NCBI GenBank assembly: GCA_050330975.1
Contig: JBHJHK010000183.1
Coordinates: 1 to 23,727 of the forward strand
Length of the DNA: 23,727 nucleotides
Source of the DNA: JBHJHK01 sp050330975
Lineage (GTDB): Bacteria > Pseudomonadota > Gammaproteobacteria > Competibacterales > Competibacteraceae
Direction: 5' to 3'
Shown here one piece after another: positions 15,703 to 23,243 of the stretch. Position numbers and translations under genes: made by a program. The notes beneath the pieces are model-generated. The model searched no databases, was not told the origin of the DNA, and saw only the letters and a program-made list of their open reading frames with translations. Each line of letters opens with the position of its first letter. Positions within the stretch are counted from its first letter, which is position 1.

Positions 15703-16718
15703 GGTGGGTTTTCCCCCGAGGGCGTGGCCGTGGCAGAACGGGCGGGGAGGCGCGCCTCTAAGTGGGCGATTACCAGACCGTAGATCACCACCCACAGGCC
15801 GACAATGGCGTGTTGGACCAACTCAGGGCTTCGACAGACCCCAAAGGCGCTGAGTCCGCCGGCCACCATGAGGCCCCCATAGCCCCAGAGGATCGCCCGG
15901 CGCTGGACACCCATCAGGGCCAGACGCTGGTAGTAGTGCTGGCGGTGGGCCCGCCACACGGCTTCTCGGCGCCAGAGGCGAACGGCGAGGGTGACGCCGG
16001 CGTCGATCCCAAAGGGGGCAAAGGGCAGCAGAGCCAAGGGTGGGCTAGCCACCCCGCTGGCCGCGCCGGCGAGGACCATAACCCCCACCAGGGCCCCCAG
16101 GGTCGTCGAGCCCACATCGCCCATAAAAATCCGCGCCGGCGGCCAATTGAAGACCAAAAAACCCCCGGCGGCCAGGGCGATCAGGGCGCAGAGGGCGGCG
16201 TAGTCGACCTGGCCAGCGACGAGGCCAAGCCCCGCCAGGCTTGCAAACCCCACCACGGCCATGGTGGCGGCGAGGCCGTCGAGGCCGTCCATAAAGTTGT
16301 AGAAGTTGGTAGTCGCCACGATGAACACCCCCCACAACACCCCCTCCAGGGGGGTGGGCAGTCCCGTCAGCCCCGGGGGGGGCAACCAGAGGGCTAGCAA
16401 CAGTCCCGCCGTCAGGCCCTGGCCCAACAGTTTGGGGGCAAAGGACAAAGCCCGCCAGTCGTCGACGGCCGCCACCAGCACCCCGGGGAGCAACGCCAGC
16501 CCCAAAGGAGCCAGCTCCCCCGGCGCCCAGAGCACGCTGCCCACCGTCAAGCCCGCCACCATGGCCAAACCACCGCTGCGGGGACGAGGCAGGTGGTGGA
16601 GGGAGCGAGGGTTGGGATGGTCCAAGGGCCCCACGGGGCGCTTGGGGCGACCAAATAGGCCAGTGAGGCCCCAGGCGGTGACGAAGGTGGCGATTAGGGC
16701 CAGTGCGGTGACACTCAC
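15699..16718 (-). CDS. Undecaprenyl-phosphate sugar-1-phosphate transferase, WecA/WbpL type
   Basis: This 339-aa polytopic membrane protein of the MraY/WecA (PNPT) family transfers an N-acetylhexosamine-1-phosphate from UDP to undecaprenyl phosphate, the first membrane step of O-antigen or similar glycans. The family motifs are in order: VDDWRALSFAPKLLGQG (about 85-101), NFYNFMDGLDGLAA (about 138-151), RIFMGDVGSTTLG (about 196-208) and the cytoplasmic HRQHYYQRL (about 258-266), the last typical of WecA/WbpL rather than MraY. GTG 16718 is chosen because its GTGA overlaps the previous stop; GTG 16727 is an alternative, and no good ribosome site is visible. Its pairing with the WbpM-type dehydratase downstream suggests a 6-deoxy-HexNAc as first sugar. 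Confidence 0.92.
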   Translation of the reverse strand: MSVTALALIATFVTAWGLTGLFGRPKRPVGPLDHPNPRSLHHLPRPRSGGLAMVAGLTVGSVLWAPGELAPLGLALLPGVLVAAVDDWRALSFAPKLLGQGLTAGLLLALWLPPPGLTGLPTPLEGVLWGVFIVATTNFYNFMDGLDGLAATMAVVGFASLAGLGLVAGQVDYAALCALIALAAGGFLVFNWPPARIFMGDVGSTTLGALVGVMVLAGAASGVASPPLALLPFAPFGIDAGVTLAVRLWRREAVWRAHRQHYYQRLALMGVQRRAILWGYGGLMVAGGLSAFGVCRSPELVQHAIVGLWVVIYGLVIAHLEARLPARSATATPSGENPP

Positions 16719-17545
16719 ATCCAGCACCAGCCGTGGCGGCGGTAAAAGCGCCACGCCGAGCGGCCAAAGTAGTAACGGTGGCGCCAACCCTTGCGGGCGG
16801 CACCGCCGCCGCCGTGGACGATGGTCACCTGGGGCACATAGGCGATCTTGCCACCCTGGGCCCTGAGGCGCAGACACAGGTCGTAGTCTTCAAAATAGAG
16901 GAAAAACGCCTCGGCAAATCCCCCCAGACGCTGGAAAGCCGTGCGGCGCATGAGCATAAAGCATCCCCCGGTCAAGGGGATATCCAGTCTTGCCCTGTCT
17001 TGGCGGCAGTCGTGCATTTCGTAGGCGGCGAGGCGGCGGGCAAAGCGGCGCTGGAGGGTCTTGGGGGCAAACCCCCGCAGGGCGAGGGTCAACACCGAGG
17101 GATAGCGCCGACACAGATACTGGCGCCGCCCCGTTCCATCCCAGGCCTTGGGGGTGAGTAAATCGACCGTGGGATGGGCCTCCATAAAGGCCAACCCCCG
17201 GGCCAGGGCGTGGCGCTCCAAGTCCACGTCGGGGTTGAGGACCAACACATAGGAAGCGGTGGCCTCGGCCAAGGCCCGATTGTGGCCGGCACCAAAACCG
17301 ATGTTGCCGTGGCCCGCCACAAGCCTCGGGGGGTTGGGAAAACCCTGGGCCAGCCCGGCGAGGAGTTCAGCCAAGGCCGTCGACCAGGTCTCGGCGGCGC
17401 TGTTGTCCACCACCGTCAAGCTGGCATCCGTCAAAACCCCCTCGCCCTGGGCCTGGACGATGGCCGCTGCGAGGCTCTCTAAGGTGGTGCCCAGGGAAGG
17501 CCAATGGGGCCTGTAGGTGACCAGCGAGATGGCGAGCTGGCTCAT
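16715..17545 (-). CDS. GT2 family glycosyltransferase (rhamnosyltransferase-like)
   Basis: This 276-aa GT-A enzyme resembles the WbbL/rhamnosyltransferase branch: SLVTYRPHW at the N-terminus, LTVVDNSAAETW, GNIGFGAGHNRAL, VLNPDVDLE (metal-binding D-x-D), and GGCFMLMRRTAFQRLGGF followed by FLYFEDYDLCLRL. The ED-x-DL motif carries the proposed catalytic base. The C-terminus is basic (WRHRYYFGRSAWRFYRRHGW) and may sit on the membrane. ATG 17545 forms an ATGA overlap with the previous stop. It probably adds rhamnose or a similar deoxysugar to the lipid-linked glycan; the donor is inferred. Confidence 0.92.
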   Translation of the reverse strand: MSQLAISLVTYRPHWPSLGTTLESLAAAIVQAQGEGVLTDASLTVVDNSAAETWSTALAELLAGLAQGFPNPPRLVAGHGNIGFGAGHNRALAEATASYVLVLNPDVDLERHALARGLAFMEAHPTVDLLTPKAWDGTGRRQYLCRRYPSVLTLALRGFAPKTLQRRFARRLAAYEMHDCRQDRARLDIPLTGGCFMLMRRTAFQRLGGFAEAFFLYFEDYDLCLRLRAQGGKIAYVPQVTIVHGGGGAARKGWRHRYYFGRSAWRFYRRHGWCWM

Positions 17546-18147
17546 GACCGGCGGGGCAAAACCCACCACCGGCGACGGCGGTGGGGGGGCGCGGGCTCAA
17601 AGCCCCGGCGGTAGCGGATCAACCGGGCGGGATTGCCGGCCACCACGGCGAAGTCGGGCACGCTGCGGGTGACGATGCTCCCCGCCCCCACCACGACGCC
17701 GCAGCCCAAAGTGATCCCCGGCAACACCGTGGCCCCGGCGGCGATCCAACTGCCTTGCTTGATGTGGACGGCGCCGTAGGTGAGGGGGTTGCGCCAGATG
17801 CTGGGGTGGTTGTCGTCCATGGCGTGCCCCGCCGATAGAATGTTCACCTGGGCGCCGATGAGCACCTCATCCTCCACCACCAACCCCCCCTCCCCCGAGA
17901 GGTAGCTGTTGACGTTGACGATGACCCGTTGCCCCAAGTGGAGGCCGGTGTGGGGATGTTGCCGGGGATCCCCCAACACCAGGCGCACATTGGCATACAA
18001 ACTCACCTCGTCGCCGCAGGTGATGGCGGGCGTCTCCCCGGGGGCATCGCCGAAGCGGAATACCGTCACGGAATCGGCGATGCGGCAGCGATCCCCCAGA
18101 CGGTCGATGCCGGGATGGTGGGTGGTGAGGGGGGGGACACCCAGCAC
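17542..18147 (-). CDS. Hexapeptide-repeat (left-handed beta-helix) acetyltransferase
   Basis: This 201-aa protein starts at GTG 18147 with AGGA eight bases upstream. From about residue 60 it shows the imperfect hexapeptide periodicity of LbH acetyltransferases: LHLGQRVIVNVNSYLSGEGG, VVEDEVLIGAQVNIL, SWIAAGATVLPGITLGCGVVVGAGSIVTR, and the usual end VAGNPARLIRYR. SAGHAMDDN holds the likely catalytic His. The family moves acetyl from acetyl-CoA to a sugar hydroxyl or amine, and WcaF-like members act in exopolysaccharide loci. Lying between a prolyl isomerase and a glycosyltransferase, it probably O-acetylates the glycan or its precursor. Confidence 0.9.
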   Translation of the reverse strand: MLGVPPLTTHHPGIDRLGDRCRIADSVTVFRFGDAPGETPAITCGDEVSLYANVRLVLGDPRQHPHTGLHLGQRVIVNVNSYLSGEGGLVVEDEVLIGAQVNILSAGHAMDDNHPSIWRNPLTYGAVHIKQGSWIAAGATVLPGITLGCGVVVGAGSIVTRSVPDFAVVAGNPARLIRYRRGFEPAPPHRRRRWWVLPRRS

Positions 18148-18155
18148 GGAAACGG

Positions 18156-18159
18156 TCCT
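18156..18159 (-). promoter_or_regulatory. Ribosome binding site overlapping the previous stop codon
   Basis: AGGA, eight bases before GTG 18147, shares bases with the TAG stop of the prolyl isomerase gene. It fixes the acetyltransferase start and implies coupling. Confidence 0.55.
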
Positions 18160-19033
18160 AGGGACGCCGCTCGAGGGCCTCCAGGGCCGAAGGGTGAATC
18201 TCCACGGGCCAGCGCGTTTGCAACTGGGCCAAGGCGGCGTCGAGGGCGCGCCGCCGGCACTGGTATGCGGCCCCAGCCCGGGCCTCCTGGGCGACCTCTT
18301 CAAAGGCGGCAGGTATCGGTTCCCGGCGGTCCGTCACCCGGTAGATAAATGACATCCCCGGCTGGGCCACGGGTCCCACCACGGTACCAGACGCGGGATC
18401 GAGGCCCTTGAGCTGGGTCACCACGGGGTTGGGGTCTCGCTCCACGGGGATAAAACCGATGTCTCCGGCGCGGCCCTGGGACATGGGATCCTCCGAGTAT
18501 TCCTCGGCGGCGGCGGCAAAGGTCACTTCGCCAGTTTCAATGCGGTCCTTGAGGTCTGCCAGGCGCCGGTGGACCTCGAGGCGGTTGGTTTCGTCGGCCG
18601 GGAGGCCTATGCGCTGAATGCGCAGCAACAAGGGGGTGGAAAACCGGTGGAGGTTGTCGCGGTAGAACGCCTGGACTTGGTCCTCGGTCACCGGGGGACA
18701 GGGTTTGGCGATGCGCCGTTCCACCTGGGCCAAAAACCCCGCCTCTCCCCCCTGGTTGGCGGGGGGAATCGCCACCCCCAATCGCTCCCCCTCCAGGTGG
18801 AGCAGTCGATCGTCGATGACCCGCTGGAGAATCTTTTCCAACCCCCCGGGAATGGTGAGATACACCTTGGTGTCCACCCACCGCTGGCTGTAGGCCACCA
18901 GATCCCCGTAGGTGATGGGCTCACCGGCGACGGTGGCCAAGGGCTTGCCTCCCTGGGGCGACGCGGCGCTCGCCGCCGCCAACGCCGTACCCAGAGCGGC
19001 GCAGCAGAGGCTACGAGCCAGCGCGTTCAGCAT
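18158..19033 (-). CDS. PpiC-type (parvulin) peptidyl-prolyl isomerase, exported
   Basis: This 291-aa protein has an N-terminal signal peptide (LARSLCCAALGTALAAASAA, cleavage near residue 24), a SurA-like helical segment with LATVAGEPITYGDLVAY and VIDDRLLHLEGERLGV (about 32-130), and a parvulin domain (about 134-236: LRIQRIGLPADE, TFAAAAEEYSEDPMS, GRAGDIGFIPVE, PGMSFIYRVTDRR). Such proteins isomerise Xaa-Pro bonds of exported proteins. Prolyl isomerases of this kind also occur in exopolysaccharide loci (the EpsD type). The start at ATG 19033, with AAGG close upstream, overlaps the lipoprotein gene by 23 bp. It probably helps fold a periplasmic or outer-membrane component of the surface glycan machinery. 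Confidence 0.9.
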   Translation of the reverse strand: MLNALARSLCCAALGTALAAASAASPQGGKPLATVAGEPITYGDLVAYSQRWVDTKVYLTIPGGLEKILQRVIDDRLLHLEGERLGVAIPPANQGGEAGFLAQVERRIAKPCPPVTEDQVQAFYRDNLHRFSTPLLLRIQRIGLPADETNRLEVHRRLADLKDRIETGEVTFAAAAEEYSEDPMSQGRAGDIGFIPVERDPNPVVTQLKGLDPASGTVVGPVAQPGMSFIYRVTDRREPIPAAFEEVAQEARAGAAYQCRRRALDAALAQLQTRWPVEIHPSALEALERRP

Positions 19034-20210
19034 CGCCGCCTTGCTCTGGGCTGGGGGCTTCCACGGGAGTGGCATACTCCCACAAGGGGCCGTAGACAAT
19101 TTTGACCTCCTCGCCCATGGTGCGAGCCATGGTGAGGTCTTGTTCGCCATCGTTGTCGATGTCTTGAAACTGCAGATCCAACATCCATACCCGATCCAAG
19201 AGGCGGCGAAAGACCCAGGTTTGGTCCTCGCCCTCGCGGCGCCCCAGCCACACCCCGTTGGGCTCCGAGAGGGCCAACAGACCCGTGGCGGGGTCGAAGA
19301 CCGCCTCGCTGTAGCCGGGGGTCGCCGGTACCGGGAGTTCTTCCCGCTGGACTTCGAAGTCGCCGTCGACGTTGTAGAGGATCCACACCTGGGGGGTATT
19401 TTCAAAGGCGGCGATGAGGTCGGGCTTGCCATCGCCGTTGAGATCCCCCAGGTGGACCCGGCGGGTACTGGTGCTCGCCCCCAAGGGTGGGTAGACGACG
19501 GACTCAATGTCAAATTGCCGTTCGCCGCGGTTGTAGGCCACCACCACGGCCCCACCCTCGCGGTTGGACCACACCACATCGAGGCGTCCATCGCCATCCA
19601 GGTCGGCCAGCGAGGGGAAACTGACCAAAAAACCCCCGTTTAGCGCTTCCAGTTCGAAATCGAATTCCCCCTTGTTCCACAAGATAAACACTTCTCCACC
19701 CCAGTAGGGGCTCAAGACAATGTCTTGGTGGCCATCGCCGTCCAGATCCCCCACCGCCGCTTCCCGGGGTGGCTCATCGGTCATGGGGAATTGACCTTGC
19801 CAGCTGAACTCCCCTTGGTGGTAGCGGCCGAGTTTGACCAGGGGCTCCCCCTCGACGATGACCAACAGTTCGTCACGTCGGCCATCGCCGTCGAAATCCA
19901 GCCAGCGGACGAAGTCGGGGTGATAACCCGTGGGGGTGGAAAACACTTCCCGGGGTTGGCGGCCGTCGAATTCAAACAGTTTGAGGTAGTTGTCCTGGTG
20001 GCTGATGGCGGCCATCACCGCAGGAGATTCGCCGTCGCCGGGGCGCACCGCAACGGCCCAGGGTTGGGATATGGGAACAGATAAGCTGCGGGTCTCCGGT
20101 GCCCTCGCCGCACTCGCCTCCGCACCCTCGACGACGGGTTGTTCCCGTTGACAGGCGCTCAAGAACAGGGAGCCAACGACCACGGCGCACAGCATGGGCA
20201 GGGTTTTCAT
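19011..20210 (-). CDS. FG-GAP/VCBS-repeat lipoprotein
   Basis: This 399-aa protein begins with a lipoprotein signal, and the lipobox LSAC puts the lipidated Cys at residue 20. Gln at +2 favours sorting to the outer membrane. Five Ca2+-binding-like repeats D-x-D/N-x-D-G recur at about residues 105-116 (DFDGDGRRDELL), 154-165 (DLDGDGHQDIVL), 203-214 (DLDGDGRLDVVW), 255-266 (DLNGDGKPDLIA) and 349-360 (DIDNDGEQDLTM). These mark FG-GAP/VCBS blades of a beta-propeller, a fold common in adhesion and scaffold proteins. No catalytic motif is visible. It is co-transcribed with the prolyl isomerase, which could assist its folding; both may serve glycan export or attachment. ATG 20210 lacks a strong ribosome site. 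Confidence 0.88.
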   Translation of the reverse strand: MKTLPMLCAVVVGSLFLSACQREQPVVEGAEASAARAPETRSLSVPISQPWAVAVRPGDGESPAVMAAISHQDNYLKLFEFDGRQPREVFSTPTGYHPDFVRWLDFDGDGRRDELLVIVEGEPLVKLGRYHQGEFSWQGQFPMTDEPPREAAVGDLDGDGHQDIVLSPYWGGEVFILWNKGEFDFELEALNGGFLVSFPSLADLDGDGRLDVVWSNREGGAVVVAYNRGERQFDIESVVYPPLGASTSTRRVHLGDLNGDGKPDLIAAFENTPQVWILYNVDGDFEVQREELPVPATPGYSEAVFDPATGLLALSEPNGVWLGRREGEDQTWVFRRLLDRVWMLDLQFQDIDNDGEQDLTMARTMGEEVKIVYGPLWEYATPVEAPSPEQGGDAERAGS

Positions 20211-20268
20211 GGTGTCGATCTTTTGCAGGGCTTTTGCTCAGGGAAGGCTCGACGGCCTACAACGGAAA

Positions 20269-20293
20269 AGAGAGCCTGGGAACCAGGCTCTCT
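20269..20293 (-). terminator. Hairpin terminator after the 412-aa secreted protein gene
   Basis: AGAGAGCCTGG and its exact complement form an 11-bp stem with a GAA/TTC loop. On the minus strand it is followed by TTTTCC. It lies 51 bp past the stop at 20344 and about 60 bp before the lipoprotein start, so it may reduce read-through between the two parts of the minus-strand gene set. Confidence 0.7.
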
Positions 20294-20343
20294 CGTCATT
20301 ACCCTCTAGCCGAGTGCCCTAGGCCAGGGCACGGGACAGAGTC

Positions 20344-21582
20344 TTAGTCGTCCGTATCGGGAGACAAAAAGATGGGCTGGGGCTGGAGAACCTGGCGAAC
20401 CCGCTGGACCCGCTCGCGGATGATCAAGTCGCCGTCGTTGTTGGGGCTCTCCCGCAACTCGATGGGGTTGATGATGGTCTGGGTGGCGCCAAAGGCGGCG
20501 ATGGCCTGGATCTGGCTCCAGGTGAAGATGCCGTCGCCGAAGCTCACGCCATTGTTGGTGCCGTCGCGGTACTCGGGCTCGTCGCCCTCGCGGCCGAAGA
20601 TGTACTGCTCACCGGGACCACCCAGGCTCCAGAGGACGAAGCCGTCGGTGGTGTCGGACTCGCCGATGGCCAAGGTCGCCGTGCCGGTGGTGAAGCTGGC
20701 ACGACCGTTGTTGTTGGTCACAGCCAGGTTGTTGAGCTGGGGCTCGCCGAGGGTCAGGCGGGTGGAGATTTGCTGCTGGTTGGTGTCGTAGAGGAACACC
20801 GTGGGAGCAGTCTGGCTGATGTCCTGGGCGGTCCAGATGTAGATGTCGGTGCGGCTATTGGCATCGGCACCGTCGATGAAATAGCGCATGTAGAGAAGGT
20901 CGCCGTGGTTGGCACCGGCGGCCAGATTCACCACGTAACGGGGACCAGTGAAGTCCAGGTCTTCGATGTAGACCAGGCCTTCGCTGCGGAACACGATGGG
21001 AGCGCCGAAGTCACCGCCGGAGCGGCCACCGATGTCGCCGCCGCTGCCGTTGCCGGCGGGCACGCCGTCGTTGTTGATCTCGCCGGGCTCGGGGTTGGCG
21101 ATGTACAGCGGCAGGGTGGGAACCACAGCCACGTCGCCACCGGCGGTGGAGTCGATCAGAAAGCTGTTACCGGCCAAGCAGGGCTGGTCGCCGGTGCTCA
21201 ACTGCTCGGTGAATTCGCCGTCGACGGTGTTGAGGATGAAGACCATGTAGGTCTCCAGGCCGACGTTGTTGACGATAACCGGACCATCGCCGCGGTCGTC
21301 GATATTGATGGAACCAGCCGTCACCGTGATGGAGGTCTGGTCAAAGCGCGTCACGGGGAAGTCGAAGTTGACTTGCTCGAGGCTGCCGGCGTTGAACAGA
21401 TAACCGTGGACGACCCCAGCGGCGCAGCTCGTCAAACCGATGGCCGTAATGACGCTGTTATCGGCGTTGGCGAAGGTCCGGGGGATGAGGACGCCGTTGG
21501 CAAATTCCGACAACACCGCTGCCTGGGACGATGTGCCTAACGCGCCCGCCACCGCCAAAGACACCAGACATAGCTTCTTCAT
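20344..21582 (-). CDS. Secreted protein of unknown function, 412 aa
   Basis: ATG 21582 has a perfect AGGAG seven bases upstream, which suggests strong expression. MKKLCLVSLAVAGALGTSSQA is a clear Sec signal peptide with cleavage after SQA. The mature part is acidic and probably beta-rich, with two Cys (in TSCAAG and QPCLAG) that could form a disulfide. Notable segments are a Gly/Asp-rich stretch NGSGGDIGGRSGGDFG near the middle, VYIEDLDFTGPRYVVNLAAG, and a polar tail ending FLSPDTDD. I do not recognise the family. Flanked by its own upstream gap (206 bp) and a downstream terminator, it may be transcribed alone as an abundant periplasmic or extracellular protein. A surface-coat role is possible but unproven. 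Confidence 0.85.
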   Translation of the reverse strand: MKKLCLVSLAVAGALGTSSQAAVLSEFANGVLIPRTFANADNSVITAIGLTSCAAGVVHGYLFNAGSLEQVNFDFPVTRFDQTSITVTAGSINIDDRGDGPVIVNNVGLETYMVFILNTVDGEFTEQLSTGDQPCLAGNSFLIDSTAGGDVAVVPTLPLYIANPEPGEINNDGVPAGNGSGGDIGGRSGGDFGAPIVFRSEGLVYIEDLDFTGPRYVVNLAAGANHGDLLYMRYFIDGADANSRTDIYIWTAQDISQTAPTVFLYDTNQQQISTRLTLGEPQLNNLAVTNNNGRASFTTGTATLAIGESDTTDGFVLWSLGGPGEQYIFGREGDEPEYRDGTNNGVSFGDGIFTWSQIQAIAAFGATQTIINPIELRESPNNDGDLIIRERVQRVRQVLQPQPIFLSPDTDD

Positions 21583-21788
21583 GCGAAAGCTCCTGAAAGT
21601 TCTCATCGAAGACTTAATACTGTAACCACAAGTGTCGAAGCCGACCCAAAGCCTTTTTGTGCCGCACATAGAGACAGAGTCGATCACGTGACCCCAAGTC
21701 ATAAGGCTAAGTTACAACAAACTTGTGTCTTTGTGCAACTTGTTTTCAAAAATACCACATGGAGCCCCAGCGTTGAAGGGAAGCTGCA

Positions 21789-22265
21789 TCAAGGGTTGCC
21801 GGCGTCCAGTCGTTTACGCGTGGTATGGTACCATTTTCCATTGACCTTGACCCAGACGTCCGTCGCACGATGATCCATGGGACGTCGATGGACGGCGGGG
21901 ACCATGATTTTCATCGCCACGGTCACCTCGCCCACGCCATCCTCCCCTATGGTGACCTCTACGACCTCTGCGCTGTGGTAAATCAATGCCCCACGGCTTT
22001 GCACATAGGTCTGGAGAGACACTTCGTTGTCGATGCTAAGGGTCTCAAACTGGTACTGGGTGATGGTGTCACCGGCGGTGCGGGCCTGCCAAAAGGCCGT
22101 CGCCCGCTCCCGCAAGGCGGCGAGTTCGGCGTCGCTCGCCCCTTGGCCCAACAACGGGTAAAACCCCAAGAGCCCCAACGCCAAAACCAGCGCCAGCAAG
22201 GCGCTTCCCAAAGGATGCAACCCGGGGCGAGAAGCAATTGTATGTTTTTTGCAAAAAAGTTTCAT
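21789..22265 (-). CDS. Small membrane-anchored protein with an NTF2-like domain
   Basis: This 158-aa protein has one hydrophobic segment (about residues 21-41, LGSALLALVLALGLLGFYPL) acting as signal or anchor. It is followed by a helix (AELAALRERATAFWQARTAG) and strands ending DVWVKVNGKWYHTTRK. That pattern resembles NTF2/SnoaL-like domains; no catalytic set is evident. The start is uncertain: ATG 22265 has GAGG 12 bases upstream, and GTG 22274 has it only three bases upstream. It lies just after the acyltransferase gene, so the two are probably co-transcribed. Function unknown. Confidence 0.75.
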   Translation of the reverse strand: MKLFCKKHTIASRPGLHPLGSALLALVLALGLLGFYPLLGQGASDAELAALRERATAFWQARTAGDTITQYQFETLSIDNEVSLQTYVQSRGALIYHSAEVVEVTIGEDGVGEVTVAMKIMVPAVHRRPMDHRATDVWVKVNGKWYHTTRKRLDAGNP

Positions 22266-22280
22266 TTTTGCCACAGACCT

Positions 22281-23243
22281 CTATAATCGAGCCCCACTGA
22301 CCTCACCTGCGGGCGCCTTCAAGGCGGTGAGCTCCACGGCCGTTTCCCCAGACGCCGTCCACAGGGCGGGAAACACCCCCCACTGCCACCACTGCCAAGG
22401 CCAACGTTTGACATCTCGTTCCAAGAGCGCCACCGCCGCCGCCAGGCCGCCGGGGGTGGGCAGCGGCTCGAGGCTCACATCCACCTGCCAACCTCGCTCC
22501 ACCGCCCGCCCGTACAACAGCTGTGCCCCGGTGCGAACCACCAGGCGCTCGATGCCGTTGGGCACCCCCAAGGTACCCCCCAAAAAGGGACTGCGGTGGA
22601 GGCGATGGTCGGGGTAGAAGGGAATGTCAAAGAGCATCACCAGGGTTTGGCGAGCCTCGAGGGCCCGGTGGAGGTGGCGCAGGTTGTCGTTGGTGGTGAT
22701 CAACGGACCTTGGATAAACTCCAGCAGGGTGTAGACCTTGCGCCGCAAGTGGCGGCGCTCTGCGTCGTCGAGGTCAAGGGCTGGGTCTTCGAAGGGCATG
22801 GTCAACATTCCCAACGACTCACCCGCCAGACTCAAGGCGAGCAACAACAGGTTGACCCGACCGAAGTGGGCCATGGCGATGACCACTCCGCGACCCGCCG
22901 CCTTTTCCCGCCGCAACAACGCCAGGGCATCTGGGTCAAGACGCATTAAATACTGTGGGCTTCCCTTCGTCAAACGCCCCATGGTGTAGACGTCCAACAC
23001 TTCCCGGGCCAGGAGGGCAAAGTGGCGCTGCAGCCACAGCGCCTGGCGGTCGGGGTGGTCGAGGAGGTCTGGAAACGCCTGGCCCATACCCCTGGCGATG
23101 GCCCGCCTGGCGGCGGGGCAACGCCAGTAGTCCAGCCGGCCAACACCCGCCGCCAAACCATAGGCCATGGGCATGGGAAGCTTGGCCAAGGGCCTAAACA
23201 AGCCATTGTAGCGCCACCAGCGCCCCCAAGCGCCGCCCTTCAC
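22281..23243 (-). CDS. LpxL/HtrB-like lysophospholipid or lipid A acyltransferase
   Basis: The protein has 320 aa from GTG 23243, whose GTGA overlaps the preceding stop. The family landmarks are VVIAMAHFGRVNLLLLALSL (about 120-139, catalytic-loop position), a central MLTMPFEDPALDL segment, MLFDIPFYPDHRLHRSPFLG and LGVPNGIERLVVRTGAQLLYG. LpxL enzymes add a secondary acyl chain to lipid A at the inner membrane. An oddity: the HX4(D/E) catalytic pair reads H126-F-G-R-V-N131, so the acid is replaced by Asn. Either this branch uses a different residue, or the protein acylates something else or is inactive. The setting beside a Wzt-like exporter part suggests a link to glycan lipid carriers. Confidence 0.82.
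   Translation of the reverse strand: MKGGAWGRWWRYNGLFRPLAKLPMPMAYGLAAGVGRLDYWRCPAARRAIARGMGQAFPDLLDHPDRQALWLQRHFALLAREVLDVYTMGRLTKGSPQYLMRLDPDALALLRREKAAGRGVVIAMAHFGRVNLLLLALSLAGESLGMLTMPFEDPALDLDDAERRHLRRKVYTLLEFIQGPLITTNDNLRHLHRALEARQTLVMLFDIPFYPDHRLHRSPFLGGTLGVPNGIERLVVRTGAQLLYGRAVERGWQVDVSLEPLPTPGGLAAAVALLERDVKRWPWQWWQWGVFPALWTASGETAVELTALKAPAGEVSGARL

Noticed and set aside
14575..15783. Plus-strand open frame opposite the WbpM-type gene
   Set aside because: The translation is His/Gln/Pro/Gly-rich with no motif; the minus strand shows complete dehydratase motifs.
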